Notes: a model not told the origin generated them from the sequence alone. Shown: positions 8,388 to 16,866, counted from the stretch's first letter. The stretch is 64,000 bases of DNA from Streptomyces sp. JHA26 (GCF_002005565.1 NZ_BDJC01000038.1:1-64000); one strand, 5' to 3'. Made by a program: numbers and translations.

Positions 8388-8960
8388 CTACGCGGGAGCG
8401 AGTTGCTTGGTGGCCCACGCCTTCAGTGCGGCCTTGTCCTCGAACCGGCCCACCGAGGTGTCGATGGGTTTCGACGTGTACTGGTGGAAGAGCCAGTCCG
8501 CCTGAATGTGGGGCTTCCCCGCGCCGACGCCGTACTCGGCGATCCACAGGCCGTCCCCGCAGTACGAGGTCGTGTCCCGAGTCTTCCAGTACGAAGTCGA
8601 GCAGTACAGGATCACCCGGTGGTCGGGGCGGAGCCGCTTGACCGCCTTCATGAAGGCGTCCTTCTCTTCGCAGAGGGCGCTGCCCGTGCTGGTGGACTCC
8701 CAGTCGCAGGCCAGGATGTCGCCTGCCTGCGAGGCGCACTTGGCCACGAAGTGTTCGGCCTGCGCCTGGATGTCCCCCGGGTGGAGGAAGTGGTAGAAGC
8801 CCAGAATCAGTCCGGCCTCCCGACCGTGTCTCGCTTGAGGCACCTGCTTCGGATTGACGTAGGTCCTCCCCTCGGTGGCCTTGACGAAGACGAAGTCCAT
8901 GCCGGAAGTCGCATACGTCTCGCGCTGGTGGCTCGAGACGTCGATGCCCATGACGGTCAT
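8388..8960 (-). CDS. GH25 muramidase (lysozyme-like)
   Basis: A 190-residue protein consisting of one GH25 domain. Catalytic signatures are visible: GIDVSSHQ with Asp7, and CDWEST with Asp86 and Glu88; FVFVKATEG, GFYHFLHPG and the C-terminal WLFHQYTS strand are also typical. GH25 enzymes cut the beta-1,4 bond between MurNAc and GlcNAc in peptidoglycan. It has neither signal peptide nor wall-binding repeats, unusual for a Streptomyces secreted lysozyme and more like a phage endolysin or an effector. The ATG at 8960 follows GAGGAGG and overlaps the stop of the preceding 52-codon ORF (ATGA), implying coupled translation. Confidence 0.9.
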   Translation of the reverse strand: MTVMGIDVSSHQRETYATSGMDFVFVKATEGRTYVNPKQVPQARHGREAGLILGFYHFLHPGDIQAQAEHFVAKCASQAGDILACDWESTSTGSALCEEKDAFMKAVKRLRPDHRVILYCSTSYWKTRDTTSYCGDGLWIAEYGVGAGKPHIQADWLFHQYTSKPIDTSVGRFEDKAALKAWATKQLAPA

Positions 8961-9115
8961 CCATCCTCCTCGGCGCAGTGCACGGACACGGACCCGGCAC
9001 CGGAGGCGGAGTCGGTGCGAACACCCTCGCCGCCGAGATTCGCCGCCTCACACGTGCCGGTCGGTGATTCGCCGTAACGCGGCTTTTCCTTCACGGTGTT
9101 GTCGGTGACCGTCAT
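8957..9115 (-). CDS. 52-residue ORF coupled to muramidase
   Basis: Begins at ATG 9115 behind GAGGAGGTG (MTVTDNTVKEKPRYGESPTG...) and ends with TGA inside the start codon of the GH25 gene. The peptide is hydrophilic with two Cys (TGTCEAAN and VSVHCAEEDG) and no membrane segment, so it is not a holin. The segment EGVRTD and its DNA recur just upstream at 9181-9199 (16 of 19 bases identical to 9014-9032), suggesting a local duplication. Function unknown; a chaperone, inhibitor or targeting partner of the muramidase is possible. Confidence 0.6.
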   Translation of the reverse strand: MTVTDNTVKEKPRYGESPTGTCEAANLGGEGVRTDSASGAGSVSVHCAEEDG

Positions 9116-9798
9116 GAGGACACCTCCTCGAACTGGGCTGTTGTCGTCCCTTGGAGACCAACCGATCCTCACCTGCAGCGCGTCGGTCCGGACGCCCTCG
9201 TCAGCAGCCACTCTCGAGCGGGATCACAACTGCCCCACCCCATAAGAACGCTTGGCATGGCGCCACGTCTCCCCTGCACCTGACATCTCCACTGTCCCGC
9301 CGATGACAGGCCCCCCGCAACACGACAGGCGTACGCACCCCTCCTTCCCATCGACACCCTCGAGTCCGTTCGCGCGGTTCACCGCCTGACGGAGACCTCG
9401 GAATCGTTCAGGTGCCGTTCGGTCACCCGGCCGCCGGCACCGACGCCGGTGGGACAGGTGACGGCGTCCAGCCTCCCTGCCCGCGCGGTCCGGTGCGGGT
9501 GGTGGTCGCGGCGATCGATTCGAGGATGACTTCGTGGCTGGTCAGCGGCCGGCCGCGCCGGTTCATGGTGAGCGGAACAGCACCGCGAATTTCACAGAAA
9601 TTTGATCACGAGTCTCGTCCAGGATGCGCATACGGCATCAACGAGGCCCTCCTCCGAAAACAAACCCTCGACAGTCGACCGCCCTTGGTCACACATAAAG
9701 ACACCCGAGGGCCGGTGGCGACGCCCGACCCTTGAAACGACACCCGCAACCACCCGAAGAAGCGGATTGAATGCAAGGAGTTATGTGAAACCGAAAAT

Positions 9799-9828
9799 TT
9801 GACATCCCTTCTGCGATCGGTCGATAAA
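9799..9828 (+). promoter_or_regulatory. Predicted promoter of protease-inhibitor operon
   Basis: A consensus -35 TTGACA (9799-9804) is followed after 18 bp by GATAAA (9823-9828) inside an AT-rich block (about 9590-9890) that contrasts with the rest of the window. It points at the M4 protease gene and implies a leader of roughly 220 nt. The earlier part, 9212-9590, shows no supported feature. Confidence 0.6.
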
Positions 9829-10053
9829 ATGTGGCACCGTACCCCGAAACCTGCAATCCTGGTACGGAGAGAACTTACAAGGTGACGCATGAGACGTGGC
9901 CAGCGGTCCGACTGCTTTGATCGACCAGTCTCACAGCCCAGTCCACCTGGACGCTCTTGCACGGCCAACCATCATCTCGCCATGGGCGGTCCCGGTGGAC
10001 GACGATGGGCGAATCAGCAACAAACCCTCGTCTCCGGACCACGGAGCCTCCCC

Positions 10054-11250
10054 ATGGCAAGCGAACTTCGAGTGAACTGCGCGATCCCCCCTTACATACT
10101 CGAGGAACTTCTGGAAAGCGATGACAGCGAGGTGCGGCAGGCGGCCCTGAACACCCTGCTCACCACTGCCCGCCTGAGGGGCGAGCGGACGGTTCTGGCG
10201 GCCTTCCCCGGCGCCACCACGCCCGGAAACGGGCGCAGGACGGTCTTCGACTGCCGAAGCGGCACGAATCTCGCCCTCGCGGTACTGGCCCAGTCCGAGG
10301 ACGGCCAGCCGTCCTCGGACAGCGCCGCCAACCGGGCGTTCGACGCCCTCGGCAAGACTCGGGATTTCTTCCAGCAAATCTTCGCCCGGAACTCCATCGA
10401 TGGTCAAGGAATGCGCCTGGACGGCTACATCCACTACGGCGAGAAATACAACAACGCCTTCTGGGACGGGCGTGAAATGTGCTTCGGAGACGGTGACGGA
10501 ATCGTTTTCTCCGACCTCACGGGCTCGATTTCCGTGATCGCCCACGAATTGGCACACGGAGTTACCGAGCACACTGCGGGACTCGCCTACCACGACCAGT
10601 CCGGGGCTCTGAACGAGTCCGTTTCCGACGTGTTCGGGACGCTGGTCGAGCAATGGACGCTGAACCAGACGGTCGAGCAGGCGGACTGGTTGATCGGCCG
10701 TGAGGTCTTTACACCCAAGGTCCAGAAGGACGCTCTTCGGTCGATGAAGGCCCCGGGGCACGCCTGGGAACGGGACCCTCAGCCTGACCACATGTCGAAT
10801 TACATCCACATGTCAGGGGACCACGGCGGAGTGCACTACAATTCCGGAATCCCGAACAAGGCCTTCTACCTGACGGCGACCGCCATCGGCGGACACGCGT
10901 GGGAGGCCCCGGGAATGATCTGGTACGAATCCCTCAAAGCGTCCAACAGCGAGACGCGGTTCCAGGAATTCGCCGACACCACCTGCCGGAAGGCGGAGGA
11001 TCTCTACGGAACCGGCAGCGCCCAGCAACAGGCCGTACTGGGCGCGTGGCAGCAGGTGGGCATCACCATCACCGGGGCCGCAGCCGGGGCCGAGAGGGAA
11101 CAGGGCCGCATGGTCGACAAGAGCAGTGACGCGGGCCGGCAGGATTCCGTGGCGGCAGTGGCCAGGCAGGTCCAGACGCTGATGGGCCAGGTGCAGGAAC
11201 TGAGCAACGACGTGGCCATGCTGAAGGGACGTGTGGCCAGCGGCCGTTGA
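10054..11250 (+). CDS. Protealysin-like M4 metalloprotease, no signal peptide
   Basis: A 398-residue thermolysin-family protease. The zinc site is HELAH (His164, Glu165, His168) with the third ligand Glu188 in NESVSD; GGVHYNSGIPN carries the transition-state His. The short propeptide (about 50 residues) contains the Pro-Pro motif IPPYILEEL (11-19) typical of protealysin-like enzymes, which are intracellular or non-classically exported rather than secreted with a long FTP propeptide. A 60-residue C-terminal tail with a probable coiled coil (VARQVQTLMGQVQELSNDV) is extra. ATG 10054 was chosen for its GGAG site and the start of coding bias; an in-frame ATG at 9889 has an AAGGTG site, but the 55 codons after it look non-coding. 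Confidence 0.92.
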   Translation: MASELRVNCAIPPYILEELLESDDSEVRQAALNTLLTTARLRGERTVLAAFPGATTPGNGRRTVFDCRSGTNLALAVLAQSEDGQPSSDSAANRAFDALGKTRDFFQQIFARNSIDGQGMRLDGYIHYGEKYNNAFWDGREMCFGDGDGIVFSDLTGSISVIAHELAHGVTEHTAGLAYHDQSGALNESVSDVFGTLVEQWTLNQTVEQADWLIGREVFTPKVQKDALRSMKAPGHAWERDPQPDHMSNYIHMSGDHGGVHYNSGIPNKAFYLTATAIGGHAWEAPGMIWYESLKASNSETRFQEFADTTCRKAEDLYGTGSAQQQAVLGAWQQVGITITGAAAGAEREQGRMVDKSSDAGRQDSVAAVARQVQTLMGQVQELSNDVAMLKGRVASGR

Positions 11251-11257
11251 CCACCGC

Positions 11258-11282
11258 GCCCTCCGTCGTTCCGGCGGAGGGC
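11258..11282 (+). terminator. Stem-loop between protease and inhibitor genes
   Basis: GCCCTCCG pairs with CGGAGGGC (8 bp, 9-nt loop) immediately after the protease stop and 21 nt before the inhibitor start. It may act as a partial terminator or RNA-stability element setting the protease to inhibitor ratio. Confidence 0.5.
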
Positions 11283-11303
11283 ACAGGTCGGCTGTGAGAC
11301 GCC

Positions 11304-11615
11304 ATGAGAATCACCTTGGTGACAGACGGCGGGCTGGCCGCCACAGTCCTCGCCGGCCTTCCGCCTCAGGTCCTGGACACGGACACCCTGTCCGAAGAAG
11401 CCGCTGCCGAGCTGCACCGACTGGTGTCCGCAGCTGCCCGGTCGGTGGCGAAAGGCACCGAGGAGCCCACCGGCCTCGCGAGGGACGCCATGACCTACTC
11501 GATCACGGTCGAGGAGGGCGATCACGCGTCCGTCCTGGTCCAGTCGGACACGACCATGTCCCCGGAGTTCGCGGCGTTGCTGCGACGGCTCAAGGAACAC
11601 ACCGCGCGGCAGTGA
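11304..11615 (+). CDS. Emfourin-type protealysin inhibitor
   Basis: A 103-residue protein (MRITLVTDGGLAATVLAGLP...) 53 nt downstream of a protealysin-like protease. Emfourin (M4in) is the known small protein inhibitor encoded next to protealysin genes. The N-terminal RITLVTDGGLA strand, the LDTDTLSEEAAAELHRLV helix and the C-terminal SPEFAALLRRLKEH helix fit that family as I know it, and gene order makes the call much stronger. It should act in the cytoplasm, protecting the host from premature protease action. The ribosome site is weak (GTGAGA), consistent with coupling or lower expression. Confidence 0.8.
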   Translation: MRITLVTDGGLAATVLAGLPPQVLDTDTLSEEAAAELHRLVSAAARSVAKGTEEPTGLARDAMTYSITVEEGDHASVLVQSDTTMSPEFAALLRRLKEHTARQ

Positions 11616-11720
11616 GGGCCGACGCCGTGAAGACAGGCGGCCTGCGTCATGGTTCGGCGCATCTCACCCGACAACCGCATCGGTGGAACAGCACCGGGGT
11701 GAAAGCACGAGGACAGGAAC

Positions 11721-12680
11721 ATGGCAGTCATCGGCACATGGAACCTGGAGAACCTGTACCGGTCCGGCGGACAGTTCGGGCCCCGAGATCGCGCCGCATA
11801 CGAGGCGAAGCTGAAGTCCCTGGCCGATACCGTCGGCCGGCTCGGCCCCGACCTGCTCGGAGTGCAGGAGGTCGGCGACCCGCTGGCGCTCGGCGACCTG
11901 ACCGATGCCCTCGACGGCGAATGGCACGTCGCTCTGTCGAAGCATGCGGACGGGCGCGGAATCCGGGTGGGTTTCCTCAGCCGGTCACCCTTGACACCCG
12001 TCGCGGACATCAACGAGTTTCCTTCGCAGGTCGCCCCGCTCCAAAGCGGCGACGGCGGAGAGCCCAGCCACCGGACAGGCCGTGGAGCGCTCGCCGTGAG
12101 CGTCTCGCCGGCCCCGGGCAGCGAACTGCACGCGGTCGTCTGCCATCTGAAGTCCAAGCTGCTGACGTTCCCGGGGCACCGGTTCGCCCCCCGGGACGAG
12201 GGCGAACGGGCCCGCTACGCCGCCTACGCCCTGTTCCGGCGCGGCGCCGAGGCCGTGACCGTTCGCTCCGTGGCAGACCGCCTGCTCGACGGGGACGGCG
12301 GTACGCGCATGGTCGCCGTCATGGGGGACTTCAACGACGAGCCGACCGCAGCCACCACGCAGATCCTCCTCGGCCCACCCGGCTCCCAGATCGGAACCCC
12401 CGGCTTCGAGCACCCCGATCGGGGGGACGAGGCGCGGCTGTGGAACCTCTGCCCCCTCATTCCCGAGGACCAGCGTTACTCCCGCGTCCAGGACGGACGG
12501 CCCGAGCTGATCGACCACATCCTCGTCAGCCGCGCCCTGCTGGACCGGGTCGAACGCGTCTTCACCGGCAACGAGCACCCCGAACAGCCACTGCCCTCGG
12601 TCGGCGAAGACCCCTCGGAACGGCGGGACGCGCCCGCCTCCGACCATGCTCCGATCCTCGCCGTACTGCGCCTCCCCTGA
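11721..12680 (+). CDS. Endonuclease/exonuclease/phosphatase family protein
   Basis: A 319-residue metal-dependent phosphoesterase of the DNase I-like fold. Motifs are TWNLENLY (Asn at 8), LLGVQEVGD with the catalytic Glu, VCHLKSK, MGDFNDEP with the Asp-Asn pair, and the C-terminal catalytic ASDHAPI. Members hydrolyse nucleic acid or phosphoester head groups; Asp/Glu/His positions are intact so activity is expected, but the substrate is undetermined. It has no signal peptide. It lies 105 nt after the inhibitor gene on the same strand with AGGA before the ATG, and is probably co-transcribed with the protease unit. Confidence 0.85.
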   Translation: MAVIGTWNLENLYRSGGQFGPRDRAAYEAKLKSLADTVGRLGPDLLGVQEVGDPLALGDLTDALDGEWHVALSKHADGRGIRVGFLSRSPLTPVADINEFPSQVAPLQSGDGGEPSHRTGRGALAVSVSPAPGSELHAVVCHLKSKLLTFPGHRFAPRDEGERARYAAYALFRRGAEAVTVRSVADRLLDGDGGTRMVAVMGDFNDEPTAATTQILLGPPGSQIGTPGFEHPDRGDEARLWNLCPLIPEDQRYSRVQDGRPELIDHILVSRALLDRVERVFTGNEHPEQPLPSVGEDPSERRDAPASDHAPILAVLRLP

Positions 12681-12753
12681 CGTTTCGCCCCGCACCGTCG
12701 GAGTGCCGACCCCGGACCCTCCGGGTCGGCCGGAGGAAAGAAGGGTGATCCAC

Positions 12754-13761
12754 ATGCCACTGAAGAAGTACGGAGTGCTGGCCGCCCGCGTTGTCGACAG
12801 GCTCCGGGAAGGGCACAGCGACACTCCGCACTACCAGATCCACCTTGTCGACGACTCGGACACGCACTACCGCGCCGCTGTCAACGTGCTGTCACAACAG
12901 GCCCCTTCGGAGCTGTTGTACCTGGCCGACGACGGCTTCCGCCATCCGCTCACCGACATGCTCCCGGTCGCCGGCAGCGGCTGGACCGGCCTGCGGTCCC
13001 GACCAGGAGCGGCAGGCCTCGACTTCGTCCGCGGCAACTTGTTCGACCCCGCCAAGATGCGGTTGCTGCCTCCGGACCTGCCGGGTCCTGACAACGACCT
13101 CGCCGACCTGCTGGACCACTACATCCAGCGAGCGATCAACGACCCCGCCATCTGCCTGTACGCCTTCGGTCAGCGTTGGGGCCGCGAAGAGGGCAAGCCC
13201 GACAAGATCTTCGGGTTCAAGCCCGGCAACGGCGTCCACGACATCCACATGAACCAGGGCAACAGCGGCCGGTTCCGCGGCGACGACGGGGTCTGGCAGG
13301 ACGGCGGACTCCTGCTGCACCTGACCGGGGAGTCCCGTTGGATCGGGATCTTCCTGGCCTTCCAGTCCCAGGCGTGGCACACGGACGACACCACCGGTCA
13401 TGCCATCGAGACCGCCACCCGCCGCACCGACGAAGGACGAGGCCCCGTGCGGATCGTGGCCGCCCTGACAGATCCCCTCGGTCCTGAGCAGGAGAGCGAA
13501 ACCGTCACCCTGATCAACACCTCCCGCACCCCCGTCAGTCTCACGGACTGGCAACTCGCGGATCAGGAGAAGCGCAAGCTCCCCCTGCCCGATGTCAGCC
13601 TTCAACCCGGCGGGACACTGACCGTCCCCGGCGCCGGCGACTTCCACCTGGGCGACCGCGGAGGGGCCATCACCCTCCTCGGCCCTGACGGCCTCAAGGT
13701 CCACGGCGTTTCCTACACCGCCCGGCAGGCCGAACCGAAGGGCGAGACGGTCACCTTCTGA
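12754..13761 (+). CDS. DUF2278 family protein with C-terminal lamin-tail domain
   Basis: A 335-residue protein. The N-terminal 230 residues match DUF2278 (YukJ-like): MPLKKYGVLAARVVD at the start, YRAAVNVLSQQAPSELLYL, and GNGVHDIHMNQGNSG. The last ~90 residues (VTLINTSRTPVSLTDWQLAD...LTVPGAGDF) form a lamin-tail-type beta-sandwich often attached to nucleases and secreted enzymes. The enzymatic activity of DUF2278 is not established. ATG 12754 is preferred for its family-typical start; a GTG at 12745 has better spacing from GGAGG and would add three residues. Last gene of the run. Confidence 0.8.
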   Translation: MPLKKYGVLAARVVDRLREGHSDTPHYQIHLVDDSDTHYRAAVNVLSQQAPSELLYLADDGFRHPLTDMLPVAGSGWTGLRSRPGAAGLDFVRGNLFDPAKMRLLPPDLPGPDNDLADLLDHYIQRAINDPAICLYAFGQRWGREEGKPDKIFGFKPGNGVHDIHMNQGNSGRFRGDDGVWQDGGLLLHLTGESRWIGIFLAFQSQAWHTDDTTGHAIETATRRTDEGRGPVRIVAALTDPLGPEQESETVTLINTSRTPVSLTDWQLADQEKRKLPLPDVSLQPGGTLTVPGAGDFHLGDRGGAITLLGPDGLKVHGVSYTARQAEPKGETVTF

Positions 13762-13778
13762 CGGGACCTTCTGACGGG
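13753..13778 (+). repeat. 13-bp tandem duplication across a stop codon
   Basis: ACCTTCTGACGGG occurs twice in direct succession (13753-13765 and 13766-13778). The first copy contains the stop codon of the DUF2278 gene, so the duplication is neutral for the protein. Likely replication slippage. Confidence 0.8.
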
Positions 13779-13865
13779 GGACGGCGGCCGCTGCGCACGG
13801 CCGGACCGGCCGACCGCGCGGTCACCGCGTGCCGGTGGCGAACCGGACAACGGGGTCGGGGCGGG

Positions 13866-14193
13866 CAGTCGGAGGCGTACTGTCACCGGACGACACTGGA
13901 CGCGATCCGCTGTCTCGTGGACAACAGGATCAAGTGGCGGACGATGCCGGCCGACTTCCCGCCGCGGGACCGGCTCCGCGCGTTCTTCCGCCGCCGGTGC
14001 AACCATGTGCTGGTCAGGGGGCTCCACGAACGGCTGCGCGACCGGGTCCGCCAGAAGGCGGGGCGGGATGCGAAGCCGCCGCCTGGTGCGCGACTTCGAG
14101 CGCCGCGCCTCCAGCGCCGAGGCGACGGCCTACTGGTCGATGACCACGATCATGGCTCGCCGTCTGGCCCGGTCACATTCTGCGCGAGCGTGA
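13866..14193 (+). pseudogene. IS5-family transposase remnant with internal deletion
   Basis: The N-terminal part (QSEAYCHRTTLDAIRCLVDN, then RIKWRTMPADFPPRDRLRAF) is the standard start region of Streptomyces IS5-type transposases. From about 14080 a second frame encodes RRLVRDFERRASSAEATAYW followed by SMTTIMARRLARSHSA, which is the normal C-terminus. The whole DDE core is missing, so the element was deleted internally and frameshifted. Confidence 0.8.
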
Positions 14194-14565
14194 AGCGACC
14201 CGGCCGCCGCCCGGCCGGCCCCGTGCGACCAGCCTCTTCGCCTTCGACCACAGCGCCTCCACCCTCGCCGGCACCGCGTCCAGACCGGGCAGGACGGCCA
14301 TCTCCTGGCACGTCAACGGCCCTTGCCGGAGGCGATGCCGGTCCGCGAGGGCCTGCAGGATGCGCTGGTGGTCCATCGACAGCACCGACGCCTCCAGCCC
14401 CTCGCGCCACATGGGCACCGGCGACTTCGGCTTCGCAGCCGTCACCGCCGATGACACCTGTCCCTGAGCAGGCATCGTCTGGGCAAGATCTTCGGTCTCG
14501 TCCACCGGCCCCGGCACCTCGCCGACCCGTGAGCGGGCGATGACAGGACAGGCCACTGCTCCCAC
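14173..14565 (-). pseudogene. Probable remnant of a transposase-associated gene
   Basis: Minus-strand frame containing HQRILQALADRHRLRQGPLT then CQEMAVLPGLDAVPARVEAL and SKAKRLVARG, resembling a winged-helix segment (GPLTCQEMA..LGLDAVPA) seen in Streptomyces mobile-element proteins. The flanking residues are low-complexity and the end overlaps the preceding transposase scar. I treat it as decayed; an intact 130-residue gene is less likely. Confidence 0.4.
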
Positions 14566-14642
14566 GAGACCGCCGAACCTATGCCTGACCGGCGAAAACG
14601 CCGCCCTCGGGTCCGGTACGACAACAGCCGCTCAGGTCTGGG

Positions 14643-15320
14643 TCATCTCGCCTTTGGGTCCATGCGCGCCATGTGCCCCCATCTGTGCTGCGCTTCACTG
14701 GGCTTCATGTCAGGGAGACTCTCGTCATTGAGGGCTCGGCTGCTGGCATCCGTGAAGCTGTCAAACGCCGCGCGGAATCGAGACGACAATCCTGCCTCCA
14801 CATAGGTTCCCGACCACTCTTCCAGTCTGCGCATGGTCTCCTTCGCGATGTCGAGCATGCGTTCAGCTGGGTCAGACACCGTGCGTGGACCTTCAACCTG
14901 GACGTCCCCCAAGGCGGCCTCCATCCCCCGAGTGCCCTCCACGAGGGAACTCGCGTCAGTGACCACGATTACGCTTCCATTGATGGCGAGCACGCCCTTC
15001 ACTGCGGATGCATGTCTCAAGAACGCTTTGTAGGCGTCGGCGCGGTAATCACGTCTGGACCTGACGTGATCAGCACGCGACTGGGCCTCGAACTGCCGGT
15101 ACTGTTCGGCTGTCTGTGCCTCGAACTGGCGCTTGTTCTCGGCTACTTGAGCCTCGAACTGCCGACATTGCTCCGCGACCTGCCTCTCGAACTGCGCCCG
15201 CTGCGCGGCCAGCTGTTCCTGCGACTGTCTTCTGGCCATGCGGGCCGTCAAGTAGGCCGCGCACCCGGAGCCGACCGCCCCGACGACAGCTCCGAGCAGC
15301 GCCACAACAGCATCGTCCAT
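14643..15320 (-). CDS. Membrane-anchored coiled-coil protein, unknown
   Basis: A 225-residue protein from ATG 15320 (GGGAG 10 nt upstream). One N-terminal membrane segment (VVALLGAVVGAVGSGCAAYL) is followed by a heptad-like coiled coil with four near-repeats of the type RQFEAQxAEQ, then a mixed helical region (YRADAYKAFLRHASAVKGVL). Positive charges after the helix (RMARRQ) place the coiled coil in the cytoplasm. Many Streptomyces strains have such single-pass coiled-coil proteins without known function. Divergent from the Imm49-like gene. Confidence 0.65.
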   Translation of the reverse strand: MDDAVVALLGAVVGAVGSGCAAYLTARMARRQSQEQLAAQRAQFERQVAEQCRQFEAQVAENKRQFEAQTAEQYRQFEAQSRADHVRSRRDYRADAYKAFLRHASAVKGVLAINGSVIVVTDASSLVEGTRGMEAALGDVQVEGPRTVSDPAERMLDIAKETMRRLEEWSGTYVEAGLSSRFRAAFDSFTDASSRALNDESLPDMKPSEAQHRWGHMARMDPKAR

Positions 15321-15574
15321 GCCATCAAACTCCCACGCGATCCACTCATCGGGGGTCACTTTCCGGCAACCAGCTCGGTATGCCGTCGGGCACCGCCTCC
15401 CAGGAGCTGGATCCCGTCCCAGCGGCAGTACCGCATCCCGATCCCGCAGGACGGCGTTTCAGGACTGCCGGTGCAGCGGCCTTCGAAGCGACGCGGGGGC
15501 GGGCAGAGGGGCGGGACGGGGCGGGAAGGCGGACGGGACCGCGCCTGTCGGTGGGTACTGCGAGGATGGCGGGC

Positions 15575-16498
15575 ATGACGATCAAGGAAGTGACACGTCA
15601 CGCAGTCGCAGAACGGCGGATCGAGCAGGCCCTCGCCGGCATGTCGAGTCGGGCCTTCGGCCGGTGGCACGACATGCGGTACGGCGACATGCCGCTGCGG
15701 CGAGGACTCAGGGAACTCGGCGAGGAACTGGCCGACCACGTCGCCGCGCGTACCGTGTCCGACCCCGCCCTGCGGACGCCCGACTCGCGCGTCGCACTGA
15801 TCACAGCCGCGGAGTGCGCCATGGGCGTGCTGAGCCTGGCGTGCTTCCCCGACGGTGACTTCCGGGTACCCCTCCCGCTCGTGACGGAGACACTCAGCAA
15901 CGAGGAACTGCATTACGAGGAGAGGTGGGAGCCGACCACCCCGGTGACCTCGGCGCGAACGTGGACGGACGCATTCGCGTGGTCCGTGATCAGCGGACTG
16001 GTAGGGGACCGGGACCGGGTGATCGGTCCTCTGCTGCGCGAGGACTACGCGCCCGCCATCCGTGACGGCGTCCCGTACTCGAAGCGGGAGTCGGTGTCCG
16101 ACCCGGCCGACCTGGCTGAGATGGACGCGTTGTGCGGCTACCTGACCGTCGTCCAGGGACCCCGTCCCGGCGCCCTTCCCGGCCCGACGCCGCTGAACAA
16201 ACCGGACGCAGCCGAGCGGGCACGTGCTGCCGAGCAGCTGGATGCGGCCGGGACGCTGACGCCCGACCAGCAGTTGCTGCGCGTCCTTCTCGACGACGAC
16301 CAGGCCGCGTTCGAGCAGGCTCTTCAGGAACGACTCGTGGCGCATCGCGCGAGCGTCGGCACCGACCCGGCTGTCCGGAGCCTGCTGCCGCTGGGAGCCG
16401 TCACGCTCGCCGCCCTCGCCTGTCTCGCGCACGGCTGGAAGTCGGACATCCGGTCCGCCTATCTGCCCGAAGCGCTGGTGAGTGCCCCCCAGCAGTAG
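15575..16498 (+). CDS. Immunity 49 (Imm49) family protein
   Basis: A 307-residue protein similar in layout to Imm49: an N-terminal basic helix, then LREGL-like (MPLRRGLRELGEELADHVAA), an all-alpha core with ALITAAECAMGVLSL and TDAFAWSVISGLVGDRDRVI, and a C-terminal helical part ending in LGAVTLAALACLAHGW. Imm49 was defined computationally as an immunity protein in polymorphic toxin loci; in Streptomyces many are orphans. No toxin with a recognisable secretion or nuclease domain lies next to it. ATG 15575 has CGAGGA upstream. Confidence 0.65.
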   Translation: MTIKEVTRHAVAERRIEQALAGMSSRAFGRWHDMRYGDMPLRRGLRELGEELADHVAARTVSDPALRTPDSRVALITAAECAMGVLSLACFPDGDFRVPLPLVTETLSNEELHYEERWEPTTPVTSARTWTDAFAWSVISGLVGDRDRVIGPLLREDYAPAIRDGVPYSKRESVSDPADLAEMDALCGYLTVVQGPRPGALPGPTPLNKPDAAERARAAEQLDAAGTLTPDQQLLRVLLDDDQAAFEQALQERLVAHRASVGTDPAVRSLLPLGAVTLAALACLAHGWKSDIRSAYLPEALVSAPQQ

Positions 16499-16510
16499 AC
16501 ATCCGGCGGC

Positions 16511-16535
16511 CCGCACCGGCCCCGGCCTGGTGCGG
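16511..16535 (+). terminator. Stem-loop after Imm49-like gene
   Basis: CCGCACC pairs with GGTGCGG (7 bp, 11-nt GC-rich loop that can pair further) 12 nt after the stop codon. Confidence 0.4.
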
Positions 16536-16866
16536 CCCCGCACATTCTCGATCGCGACGCCCCTGACCGCGCAGGGCAGGCCCTCGTGGGCCGGCGCGAG
16601 CGGGAAGACCGTCCGTACCCGGTCCCCGCCGCCCGGGCGCGGGCCCCGCTCGGTGCTGCGGCTGCTGTACGCCCCGTACGCCTTCGTCGCCACCGGTCCC
16701 GGCGGCAACGAAGGACTGGACGCGCGACGTCCACGCCGTGCTGCACCGGGCGGTCACCGATCCCCTCGGCTGACTCCGGCTGGACGCGCCCCGGCGCAGC
16801 CAGGGGACGGCCGGCGAGGGCCTGCGAGGGCTGACCGCGCGCAAGGGCAAGCACCGGGGGCAGCCG
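16536..16866. other. Intergenic, no supported gene
   Basis: Between the convergent Imm49-like and 1363-residue genes. Short stretches with coding flavour (LRLLYAPYAFVATGPGG; DWTRDVHAVLHRAVTDPLG before a TGA at about 16770) lie in different frames and may be traces of a lost gene. I can support no intact feature. Confidence 0.4.

Noticed and set aside
9889..10053. In-frame extension of the M4 protease from ATG 9889
   Set aside because: It has an AAGGTG site, but its third positions are not GC-biased and the peptide is unlike a propeptide or signal peptide; the IPPYIL propeptide starts after ATG 10054.
12224..13704. Several minus-strand frames under the EEP and DUF2278 genes
   Set aside because: Shadows without ribosome sites or motifs.
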